This document shows positions 1-8,262 of a DNA stretch of 9,079 nt, piece after piece (position 1 is the first letter of the stretch; every line of letters starts with the position of its first letter). This stretch comes from Collinsella sp. (GTDB taxonomy: Bacteria; Actinomycetota; Coriobacteriia; Coriobacteriales; Coriobacteriaceae), in assembly GCA_018382295.1 (NCBI GenBank), contig JAGZQF010000045.1, positions 1 through 9,079 of the forward strand, in the 5' to 3' direction. The translations under genes and the position numbers were made by a program. The notes beneath the pieces are model-generated. The model did not search any database. It saw only the letters and a program-made list of their open reading frames with translations, and had not been told where the DNA came from.

Positions 1-12
1 TCGGCCGGAGGG

Positions 13-94
13 GTGGCTTTGTAAAGCCGCTTGTCTCCACCCGCGTAGCGGGTGGTTTAAAGCTGGCCGCTGCGCGGCCAGCAGACTAAAGTCT
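13..94. repeat. Tandem small hairpins, possible IS200/IS605-type end or REP-like repeat
   Basis: Four perfect or near-perfect inverted repeats lie head to tail with 2-3 nt loops: 13-30 (GGCTTT/AAAGCC core), 37-55 (CCACCCGC/GCGGGTGG), 62-82 (GCTGGCCGC/GCGGCCAGC) and 83-94 (AGACT/AGTCT). On the minus strand the last one reads AGACTTTAGTCT, close to the subterminal hairpins of many IS200/IS605 elements, and it is preceded by TTCAAG. No protein in the first 181 bases is credible. The DNA directly shows only the hairpin string; calling it a transposon end or REP-type repeat is inference, because any transposase gene would lie outside the window. Confidence 0.45.
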
Positions 95-104
95 TGAACT
101 GAAA

Positions 105-133
105 CAGGGGCGCTCTCCAAGAGAGCGCCCCTG
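105..133 (-). terminator. Hairpin terminator after the transketolase operon
   Basis: A perfect 13-bp stem (CAGGGGCGCTCTC with its complement) closes on a 3-nt loop, 49 bases past the stop codon of the transketolase C-terminal subunit. On the minus strand it is followed by TTTCAGTTC, only a weak U-tract. It is very stable and rightly placed to end the operon, but it could also act only as a 3' stabilising hairpin. Confidence 0.6.
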
Positions 134-181
134 CCGGGTTTCCATAGTTCTGGCGAAGCAGTCCTTGAGATCCGCCTTGCC

Positions 182-1123
182 TTATGCCAAGAACTCCTTG
201 GTGGTCGCCACGATGTTGGCGGCGTCCAGGCCATACTTGTGCAAGAGCTCGGCACCCGGGCCGGACTCGCCAAAGGTGTCGTTGACGCCGATCTTCTTGA
301 GGGGCGTCGGGCACTGCTCGCACAGGACGTCGGCAACGGCGCTGCCCAGGCCACCGATTACAGAATGCTCCTCGACGGTCACGACGTGGCCGGTCTTGGT
401 GGCGCTCTTGACGATCAGGTCGGCATCGATGGGCTTGATGGTGTGCATGTTGATGACCTCGGCGTCGATGCCCTCGGCAGCGAGCTGCTCGGCGGCCTCG
501 AGAGCCTCGCCGACCATCAGGCCGCAGGCGATGATGGTGACGTCGGCGCCCTCGCGCATGACAATGCCCTTACCCAACTCGAAGTTGTAGGTCTCGGGGT
601 CGTTGATAACCGGCGAGGCCAAACGAGCGAAGCGCATGTACACCGGACCGTCGCACTCGTAGGCGGCGCGCGTCACGGCGCGGGCCTCGACGTCGTCGGC
701 AGGAACGATCACAGTCATGCCGGGGATGACGCGCATGAGGGCGATATCCTCGCAGCACTGGTGCGTGGCACCATCCTCGCCCACCGAGATACCGGCGTGC
801 GTGGCACCAATCTTAACGTTGAGGTGCGGGTAGCCGATGGAGTTACGGACCTGCTCAAAAGCGCGGCCGGCTGCGAACATGGCAAAGGTGCTCGCGAAGG
901 CAACGCGGCCGGTGGTCGCGATACCGGCGGCGACGCCCATCAGGTTGCTCTCGGCGATACCCACGTCGAAGAAGCGGTCGGGGCAGGCGGCCTTGAACTT
1001 GCCGGTCTGCGTGGCGGCGGCCAGGTCGGCGTCGAGGACCACAAAGTCATCGTGCTCGTTGGCGAGCTCGACGAGGGCCTCGCCGTAGCTTACGCGCGTG
1101 GCGATTTTTTTGACGTCTGCCAT
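182..1123 (-). CDS. Transketolase, C-terminal subunit
   Basis: This 313-residue protein is the C-terminal half of a split transketolase, which moves two-carbon ketol units between sugar phosphates in the non-oxidative pentose phosphate pathway, using thiamine diphosphate (ThDP). DVGIAESN around residues 53-60 carries Glu58, the equivalent of the ThDP-activating glutamate (E. coli TktA Glu411). FASTFAMFAAGR (76-87) matches the aromatic cofactor pocket. THAGISVGEDGATHQ (108-122) holds His109, Asp117 and His121, matching the substrate-binding His461/Asp469/His473 spacing. EEHSVIGGLGSAV begins the C-terminal domain. The ATG at 1123 is chosen because GGAGAGGAG lies just upstream and the residues before it are not transketolase-like. 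It starts one base after the N-terminal subunit's stop, so the two are co-translated. It stops with TAA. 1-deoxyxylulose-5-phosphate synthase is a related fold, but the two-gene layout and motifs favour transketolase. Confidence 0.93.
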   Translation of the reverse strand: MADVKKIATRVSYGEALVELANEHDDFVVLDADLAAATQTGKFKAACPDRFFDVGIAESNLMGVAAGIATTGRVAFASTFAMFAAGRAFEQVRNSIGYPHLNVKIGATHAGISVGEDGATHQCCEDIALMRVIPGMTVIVPADDVEARAVTRAAYECDGPVYMRFARLASPVINDPETYNFELGKGIVMREGADVTIIACGLMVGEALEAAEQLAAEGIDAEVINMHTIKPIDADLIVKSATKTGHVVTVEEHSVIGGLGSAVADVLCEQCPTPLKKIGVNDTFGESGPGAELLHKYGLDAANIVATTKEFLA

Positions 1124-1124
1124 C

Positions 1125-1955
1125 CTAGAGCTCCTCTCCGGCGGCCGTGAGCTCTGCCATGGCCTGCTCAAACTGTTCATCGTTGGGAGCCTTGCCGTGC
1201 CAACCAACCTGGTTCTCCATAAAGGAAACGCCCTTGCCCTTCATGGTCTCGGCGATGATGGCGGTCGGCTGACCCTTGGTGGCGCGGGCCTCGGCAAAGG
1301 CGGCGCGGATCTGATCGAAATCGTTGCCGTCGGCAAGCTCCACCACGTGGAACTTAAAGGCGCGGAACTTGTCGGCGAGCGGCATGGGGTCGTTGACCTC
1401 CTCGACGGGGCCGTCGATCTGCAGGCCGTTGTGGTCGACGATCACGCAGAGGTTATCGAGCTGCTGGTTGCCGGCAAACATGGCTGCCTCCCAGACCTGG
1501 CCCTCCTCGCTCTCGCCATCACCCAGCAGGGCGTACGTGCGGTAAGTATCGCCCCAGTGCTTGGCGGCAACCGCCATGCCCACGGCGGCGGAGATGCCCT
1601 GGCCGAGCGAGCCGGTGGACATATCGACGCCCGGGGTGTCGTTCATGTTGGGATGACCTTGCAGGTGGCTGCCGATATGGCGCAGCGTCTCGAGATCCTC
1701 CTTGGGGAAGAACCCACGCTCGGCGAGCACGGCGTACAGGCCCGGAGCGCAATGGCCCTTGGAGAGCACAAAACGGTCGCGATCGGCCTTGCGGGGATCG
1801 GCCGGGTCGACGTTCATTTCCTCAAAGTACAGATAGGTCATGATGTCGGCAGCGCCGAGCGAACCGCCCGGATGGCCGGACTTGGCAGCGTGCACGCCGG
1901 TGACGATGCCCTTCCTTACCTCGTTGGCAACCTTTTTGAGCTCTTCGTCGCTCAT
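1125..1955 (-). CDS. Transketolase, N-terminal subunit
   Basis: This 276-residue cytoplasmic protein is the pyrophosphate-binding half of transketolase and should form the active enzyme with the next gene. Visible family motifs are SGHPGGSLG (26-34, His28), LSKGHCAPGLY (64-74, His68), QGHPN (99-103, His101), and the ThDP motif starting at GDGE (145-148, metal ligand Asp146) and ending at HNGLQIDG (175-182, metal ligand Asn176). KGKGVSFME near the C-terminus is also typical. These correspond to His26, His66, His100, Asp155 and Asn185 of E. coli TktA. The length is normal for split transketolases. The start is supported by AAAGGAAGG a few bases upstream. It ends with TAG, and a single base separates it from the C-terminal subunit's ATG. 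The 207-bp gap upstream suggests its own promoter. Confidence 0.93.
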   Translation of the reverse strand: MSDEELKKVANEVRKGIVTGVHAAKSGHPGGSLGAADIMTYLYFEEMNVDPADPRKADRDRFVLSKGHCAPGLYAVLAERGFFPKEDLETLRHIGSHLQGHPNMNDTPGVDMSTGSLGQGISAAVGMAVAAKHWGDTYRTYALLGDGESEEGQVWEAAMFAGNQQLDNLCVIVDHNGLQIDGPVEEVNDPMPLADKFRAFKFHVVELADGNDFDQIRAAFAEARATKGQPTAIIAETMKGKGVSFMENQVGWHGKAPNDEQFEQAMAELTAAGEEL

Positions 1956-2040
1956 TGTGCCTTCCTTTCATCCTCATTAGACAAAATGCGCACGGCACCG
2001 AAGGTAATCCCAACACAGCCGCAATGCACGTACGTCATTC

Positions 2041-2104
2041 ATTATGCTGGAAACTGATGGCTTTACCAGAGTTTTTATCATTATTTGAACAATTTAGCAG
2101 GCAG
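2041..2104 (-). promoter_or_regulatory. AT-rich segment, possible transketolase operon promoter
   Basis: The 207-bp gap 1956-2162 between the YitT-family gene and the transketolase operon contains an AT-rich block. On the minus strand CATAAT at 2046-2041 matches a -10 hexamer at five of six positions, and an extended -10-like TGCTAAATT lies further upstream. Neither has a convincing -35 box at 16-18 bp, so the exact promoter is undecided. No strong terminator is seen after the YitT-family stop codon, so read-through from upstream is also possible. Confidence 0.22.
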
Positions 2105-2162
2105 AACCGCTGATGAAACGGTTTATCAATGTGAACGTCTTTTGGATGGAACGCAGTCGACC

Positions 2163-3053
2163 CTACGCGCTAATGTCCTTGAATCCCTCGCCGAAGGCTT
2201 CCGTAACGTCAGCGACCGTCACAATGGCGTGAGGATCGCGCTCGCGCACGATCGTCTTGAGGGTATTGAGCTCTCGACGGCTCACGATGACCATAATCAC
2301 CGGCTTCTCGGCACCCGAATACATGCCAGTCGCCTTAAACTTGGTACAACCACGACCCAGGCCATACATGATATCGGCAGCGATATCAGGGAACTTATCC
2401 GAGATGATGAGTACCATACGGCGTTTGTTGCCGCCATCGACCACGGCATCGATCACATAGCCGCTAATGACCATCGAAAGGCCTGCATATAGTGCGTTTT
2501 CGATTGAAAAGACCGGAGCCGACAGCGCACACACGGCAACGTCGATTGCCATGACGGTCGAGCCCACCGGCAGCGAGGTGTTACGCGAAATGATTTGGCC
2601 AATCGTGTCCGAGCCGCCGGTGTTGGCGCCGGCACGCAACACCATGCCGTAACCGATGCCCGTAATAATGCCGCCCCACATGGCGGGAAGCATCAGGTCC
2701 GCATCCGCCAGAGGTGCTACAAACGGGGCGAACAGATCGGTAAAGAAGCCCAGCAGCACAAAGCCCGTCGCGGTCTGCACCACGTAGAACATGCCGCCCT
2801 CGCGCATAACGACCAGCAGCAGCAAGGCGTTCATCACGATGGTCTGGATACCGACGGGAAGCGACACGCCTCGCGCCGCGCCGACCGCCTGGATAATGGT
2901 GGCAAGGCCCGTAACGCCACCGGCGGCAAGACCATTGGGAATCAAAAACAGGTCGGTCGCGATGGCGGCCAAGGCACACCCCAACATGATCTGGGGCAGG
3001 TCGTGAAAGAAATTCATCGAAAGAATGCGCTTGATGTCCAGACGATATGCCAT
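2163..3053 (-). CDS. YitT-family (DUF161/DUF2179) membrane protein
   Basis: A 296-residue polytopic membrane protein of the YitT family, whose transport or signalling function is not established. The N-terminal half holds about five hydrophobic segments (roughly 20-37, 47-58, 70-83, 92-112, 124-140) with the family signature IPNGLAAGGVTGLA (38-51) and GANTGGSDTIGQII (142-155); another lies near 164-180, and NALYAGLSMVISGYVID covers 186-202. The C-terminal soluble part (about 210-290) fits DUF2179, an ACT-like domain thought to bind a ligand. The ATG at 3053 is chosen because GAGGGAGG sits 4-6 bases upstream. A GTG eight codons earlier (3077) falls inside the terminator hairpin and lacks a ribosome-binding site. 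It stops with TAG. The intrinsic terminator immediately before the ribosome-binding site implies conditional expression. Confidence 0.88.
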   Translation of the reverse strand: MAYRLDIKRILSMNFFHDLPQIMLGCALAAIATDLFLIPNGLAAGGVTGLATIIQAVGAARGVSLPVGIQTIVMNALLLLVVMREGGMFYVVQTATGFVLLGFFTDLFAPFVAPLADADLMLPAMWGGIITGIGYGMVLRAGANTGGSDTIGQIISRNTSLPVGSTVMAIDVAVCALSAPVFSIENALYAGLSMVISGYVIDAVVDGGNKRRMVLIISDKFPDIAADIMYGLGRGCTKFKATGMYSGAEKPVIMVIVSRRELNTLKTIVRERDPHAIVTVADVTEAFGEGFKDISA

Positions 3054-3065
3054 GCTGCCTCCCTC

Positions 3066-3094
3066 AAAAAAGCGCACCCAAACGGATGCGCTTT
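3066..3094 (-). terminator. Intrinsic terminator between prfB and the YitT-family gene
   Basis: On the minus strand AAAGCGCATCC, a GTTT loop and GGGTGCGCTTT form an 8-bp stem with one T-G wobble, extended by A-T pairs and followed by six consecutive T residues. This is a textbook Rho-independent terminator. It ends 12 nt before the YitT-family start codon, leaving room only for the ribosome-binding site. It may end the secA-prfB transcript, act as an attenuator of the downstream gene, or do both. Confidence 0.85.
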
Positions 3095-3218
3095 GAACTT
3101 CTTCTTGTATTCGATTCTACCGATTCGCCGGACAAAAACCACCCCTGCGCAGGGTTTATTCTGGATACAAACCCGTCCAACCGTTGGGCTTAGCATCGGT
3201 TTGAAGCCGCCCGATGTT
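3095..3218 (-). promoter_or_regulatory. Structured leader upstream of the YitT-family gene
   Basis: This 124-nt non-coding stretch follows the prfB stop. On the minus strand it holds a hairpin at 3216-3194 (CATCGG/CCGATG), one at 3174-3152 (GGGTTT/AAACCC), and the palindrome CCCTGCGCAGGG at 3154-3143. The last two share bases 3152-3154 and so cannot both form. The palindrome is followed by GGTTTTTG and may be a first, weaker terminator of secA-prfB. TAGAAT at 3119-3114 is a good -10 hexamer without a good -35, and would start RNA just before the strong terminator at 3094-3066. The structures are read from sequence; a regulatory role is inferred, and no known riboswitch class was recognised. 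Confidence 0.4.
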
Positions 3219-4366
3219 TTAGACCTCCGAGCCTTCTGCATCGGCGTTGCCGGTGGCCCAGCGATGGTAGCCAATAACAAACGGGTCCAGGTCGCCATCG
3301 TCAAGAACGGCCTCGACATTGCTGGTCTCCACACCCGAGCGCAGATCCTTGACCATCTGGTACGGGTAGAGCACGTAGCTGCGAATCTGGTTGCCGAAAC
3401 CAATCGTGGTCTTGGGTCCGCGAATCTCATCGAGCGCCTCGGCACGCTTCTCGAGCTCAATCTCGTACAGGCGAGCCTTGAGGATCTGCATGCACGCGGC
3501 CTTGTTCTGGATCTGGCTGCGCTCGTTTTGGCAGGTGACCACAATGCCGCTGGGGAAATGCGTCACGCGTACGGCGGAGTCGGTGGTGTTAACGCCCTGG
3601 CCGCCCGGGCCGCTCGCGTGGTACACGTCCACGCGGATGTCATCGGGACTGATCTCGATGTCGATATCATCGGGTAGCACGGGGATGACCTCGACGCCGG
3701 CAAACGTGGTCTGGCGGCGCTTCTTGTCGTCGGTGGGGCTGATGCGAACCAAGCGGTGGACGCCGGCCTCGGCGCGCAGCATGCCAAATGCGTCCTTGCC
3801 CTCGACAGTAAAGGTCGCGCGGTCGATGCCGATGACCTCGGCTGCGGGACAGTCGTTGATGGTGACCTTCCAGCCGCGACGCTGGCAGTACTTCATGTAC
3901 ATCTTAAAGAGCATGAAGGTCCAGTCCTGGGCCTCCAGACCACCCTGTCCGGGCTTGATGGTCACAATGGCATCGCCGTGATCGAACTCACCGGTAAACC
4001 AGCTCGAAAGCTCAAGCTCATCGATGGCACGGGCCAGGCGCTCAGCCGTGGCTGTAGCCTCCTCGCGAAGGGCGACGGCGTCGGGGTCATCCCCCATCTC
4101 CTCGGCAAGCTCCAGCGCGGCGCGGGCATCGGAAAGCTCGCCGCGCGCGGTGTCCACGGCAGCGATATCTTCCTTGGTACGCGCGATCTCCTCCATGGTG
4201 GCACGGGCGGCGTCGGCGTCATCCCAAAAGCCAGGGGCAACACTTTTGGCCTCGAGCTCGGTCACACGGGTACGCTTCTCGTCCAGGTGGAGATACGACT
4301 CGACCTCGCCGAGCCGGTCCGCGAACGCGTCCAGCTCGGCGGGCGTTATCTCTAAAGCCTCAGCCA

Positions 4367-4367
<1 letters not shown>
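3219..4367 (-). CDS. prfB: Peptide chain release factor 2 (RF2)
   Basis: This 382-residue class I release factor ends translation at UGA/UAA by hydrolysing peptidyl-tRNA in the ribosome. The helical N-terminal domain spans about 1-115. GQGGLEAQDW lies at 140-149, and the stop-codon reading loop is in HRLVRISPTDDKKRRQTTF (204-222). The catalytic loop SGPGGQGVNTTDSAVRVTH (252-270) carries GGQ at 255-257, in the form typical of actinobacterial RF2. The C-terminal IRSYVLYPYQMVKD is also RF2-like. The decoding tripeptide is SPT (210-212, DNA 3732-3740) where RF2 normally has SPF. There is no in-frame UGA or programmed frameshift: the region aligned with the E. coli shift site reads SYLHLDE continuously. 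The ATG overlaps the secA stop as TAATG, with AGGA seven bases upstream inside secA, indicating translational coupling. It stops with TAA. Confidence 0.95.
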
Positions 4368-7174
<2,807 letters not shown>

Positions 7175-7235
7175 GTGGTTTTCCTTTTTGGCCATCGCCC
7201 ACGCCGTGCAGCTGCGGGCGAGTTAAACACAGATG

Positions 7236-7241
7236 ATTGTA
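7236..7241 (-). promoter_or_regulatory. Possible -10 box for secA
   Basis: On the minus strand TACAAT matches the -10 consensus at five of six positions and would start RNA about 55 nt before secA. No -35 hexamer is seen at 16-18 bp. An alternative pair is TTACGT with TATAGG (18-bp spacing) flanking the palindrome at 7269-7284. Confidence 0.3.
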
Positions 7242-7268
7242 CTTTAGCCAAACAAGGCGCGGCCTATA

Positions 7269-7284
7269 CGGTCGAGCTCGACCG
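7269..7284. promoter_or_regulatory. Perfect 16-bp palindrome upstream of secA
   Basis: CGGTCGAG is followed directly by its complement CTCGACCG, giving a 16-bp perfect palindrome about 95 bp before the secA start. It lies between possible -35 (TTACGT) and -10 (TATAGG) boxes on the minus strand. A protein-binding operator is a reasonable inference; with no internal loop it would be a poor RNA hairpin. No regulator is identified. Confidence 0.35.
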
Positions 7285-7307
7285 CCACGTAATAACTACG
7301 ACCAACC

Positions 7308-7396
7308 TGCCACAATGGGATAGGTTAATTTTGGAGGGTTTATCTGGGTAAACGCCGCCTCTCCGCCATTTGATGCCATGGGGACAGGTTAGTTTG
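7308..7396. repeat. Two copies of a short imperfect direct repeat
   Basis: TGCCACAATGGGATAGGTTA (from 7308, continuing ATTTT to 7332) and TGCCATGGGGACAGGTTAGT (from 7374, continuing TTG to 7396) are clearly related: both have TGCCA, a GGG run, A-T/C-AGGTTA and a T-rich end. They start 66 bp apart, with a small GTTTA/TAAAC hairpin at 7338-7353 between them. They lie between the rpmE terminator and secA, outside any gene. This may be a dispersed intergenic repeat or paired regulator sites; the sequence alone does not decide. Confidence 0.4.
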
Positions 7397-7403
7397 CACT
7401 AAT

Positions 7404-7445
7404 CAAAAAGAAAAGGGCCGTGCACCCAAATGGATGCACGGCCCT
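7404..7445 (-). terminator. Intrinsic terminator after rpmE
   Basis: On the minus strand AGGGCCGTGCATCC, an ATTT loop and GGGTGCACGGCCCT form a 14-bp stem with a single T-G wobble, followed by TTTTCTTTTTG. It lies 37 bp past the rpmE stop, is very strong, and insulates secA from rpmE transcription. Confidence 0.92.
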
Positions 7446-7481
7446 CATGCCATGAATGCGAGCGATTCCGCGGCGAGCTAT

Positions 7482-7895
7482 TTACTCAGCGGCCTCGGTG
7501 GTCTCGGCCTCGGCAGCGGCCTCCTCGACGGGAGCCTCGGCGGCCTGCTTGGCAGCCTCCTCGGCGAACTTAGCGGCACGCTTAGCCTTCTCGGCAGCCT
7601 TAGCCTCAGCGGCGGCCTTGCGAGCAGCCTCGGCCTCAGCAGCCTTGGCGGCCTTGGCAGCCTTGGCCTCCTCAGCCTTCTTGAGCTGGGCGGCAGCGGC
7701 GCCACCGAACTTGTCGGCGAAGCGCTGGACGCGTCCACCGGTGTCGACGAACTTCTGCTGGCCGGTGTAGAACGGGTGGCACTCGTTGCAAAGCTCGACC
7801 TTCATCTCGGACACGGTAGCATGCGTCTTGAAGGTGTTGCCGCAGGAGCACGTCACCGTGCACTCGACATACTGGGGATGGATACCCTGCTTCAT
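7482..7895 (-). CDS. rpmE: 50S ribosomal protein L31 with long C-terminal extension
   Basis: L31 is a small protein of the large ribosomal subunit that helps bridge to the 30S subunit. Residues 1-65 are a complete zinc-type (C+) L31: MKQGIHPQY start, CSC at 16-18, CNECHPFYTG with Cys36 and Cys39, and KFVDTGGRVQRFADKFG. Family members are usually about 65-90 residues; this one has 137, because residues 66-137 (DNA 7485-7700) form an almost pure Ala/Lys/Glu/Arg tail, positively charged at first and acidic at the end, probably a long helix or disordered arm. The ATG is supported by AAGGAG at ideal spacing. The gene is monocistronic, with its own promoter at 7980-8008, a structured leader and a terminator. 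L31 identity is secure; the tail's role is unknown. Confidence 0.96.
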   Translation of the reverse strand: MKQGIHPQYVECTVTCSCGNTFKTHATVSEMKVELCNECHPFYTGQQKFVDTGGRVQRFADKFGGAAAAQLKKAEEAKAAKAAKAAEAEAARKAAAEAKAAEKAKRAAKFAEEAAKQAAEAPVEEAAAEAETTEAAE

Positions 7896-7973
7896 GGTAG
7901 GACTCCTTATTGGTCAGGCGCTGGTTACCGATCAGCGCATAAGGCGTCTTGGTTTCCGACCAAGACAACAAAC
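7896..7973 (-). promoter_or_regulatory. rpmE 5' leader with two hairpins, candidate L31 autoregulatory leader
   Basis: From the predicted start site near 7973 the leader is about 78 nt. Hairpin 1 (7966-7946) pairs GTCTTGGT with ACCAAGAC around a 5-nt loop. Hairpin 2 (7938-7918) pairs GCGCTG with CAGCGC around a 9-nt loop and ends ten bases before the Shine-Dalgarno AAGGAG (7908-7903). Structured leaders bound by L31 have been described in several bacterial groups, and from memory a Coriobacteria-specific class exists. Membership here is inferred from position and structure only. Confidence 0.5.
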
Positions 7974-7979
7974 TCGGCT

Positions 7980-8008
7980 ATGGTACCACGGCGCCGCGTG
8001 TCCCACAA
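7980..8008 (-). promoter_or_regulatory. rpmE: rpmE promoter (sigma-70 type)
   Basis: On the minus strand TTGTGG (8008-8003) and TACCAT (7985-7980) are separated by exactly 17 bp. The -10 matches four of six consensus bases and the -35 keeps TTG. Predicted transcription starts near 7973, giving a leader long enough for both hairpins. It is the clearest promoter in the window. Confidence 0.6.
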
Positions 8009-8064
8009 AAGGTTCACGGTCTTTTCGGAACGACACGAATCTGACCCATCGAAACACATCTCCA

Positions 8065-8142
8065 CCGTTCCTTCAACTGGGAAAATGCCGTCCCCGGGGC
8101 CTGAGAAGGGCCCCGGGGACGTTCGACTGACTGCGGGAACGG
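8065..8142. other. Nested inverted repeat, 78 bp, intergenic
   Basis: An outer 7-bp repeat (CCGTTCC at 8065-8071, GGAACGG at 8136-8142) encloses an inner perfect 13-bp stem, CGTCCCCGGGGCC at 8089-8101 paired with 8109-8121, closing on a 7-nt loop. The internal sides both contain TTC-A/G-ACTG. Neither strand has a good U-tract after the inner stem (minus shows GCATTTTC, plus shows none). It could be a structured RNA, a weak terminator or a small palindromic repeat; no known family was recognised. Confidence 0.4.
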
Positions 8143-8184
8143 CCTTTCCGCTCAATGTGTTCGGCTGAGATCGGAAATCAACCA

Positions 8185-8203
8185 AACTGAACTAGGTTCA
8201 GTT
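8185..8203. promoter_or_regulatory. Perfect 8-3-8 dyad, operator-like
   Basis: AACTGAAC, spacer TAG, then GTTCAGTT form a perfect 19-bp inverted repeat between the terminator at 8213-8248 and rpmE. There is no U-tract beside it and no gene within it, so a DNA-binding site for a dimeric regulator is the simplest reading. Which promoter it would serve is unclear, since no promoter overlaps it on either strand. Confidence 0.4.
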
Positions 8204-8212
8204 GACATGGTT

Positions 8213-8248
8213 AAAAACGAGGGGCGACGCTTTTGCGTCACCCCTCGT
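8213..8248 (-). terminator. Intrinsic terminator after the Tyr-rich protein gene
   Basis: On the minus strand ACGAGGGG and CCCCTCGT form an outer 8-bp stem, then one mismatch, then a GACGC/GCGTC stem with an AAAA loop, followed by TTTTT (8217-8213). It lies 14 bp past the stop codon and ends the ABC-transporter cassette. Confidence 0.88.
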
Positions 8249-8262
8249 CCCGGCCGGTTGCT

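Noticed and set aside
1098..2057. Plus-strand frame opposite the transketolase N-terminal gene
   Set aside because: Antisense shadow with low-complexity translation; the minus strand encodes catalytic motifs in order.
2595..3677. Plus-strand frame across the YitT-family gene and prfB
   Set aside because: It crosses two real minus-strand genes and a terminator; the translation has no recognisable domain.
7175..7195. Upstream ATG for secA adding seven residues
   Set aside because: It has no clear Shine-Dalgarno, while AAGGA is ideally placed for the ATG at 7174; it remains possible.
7434..8168. Plus-strand Gly/Leu/Ser-rich frame
   Set aside because: This is the complement of the Ala/Lys/Glu tail of L31, which explains its repeats.
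7925..8185. 86-codon minus-strand frame upstream of rpmE
   Set aside because: It starts with TTG without a ribosome-binding site and runs through the large inverted repeat, the rpmE promoter and its leader hairpin.
8202..8207. TTGACA on the plus strand as a -35 box
   Set aside because: No -10 hexamer at 16-18 bp; that position falls in the GC-rich terminator stem, and no plus-strand gene follows.
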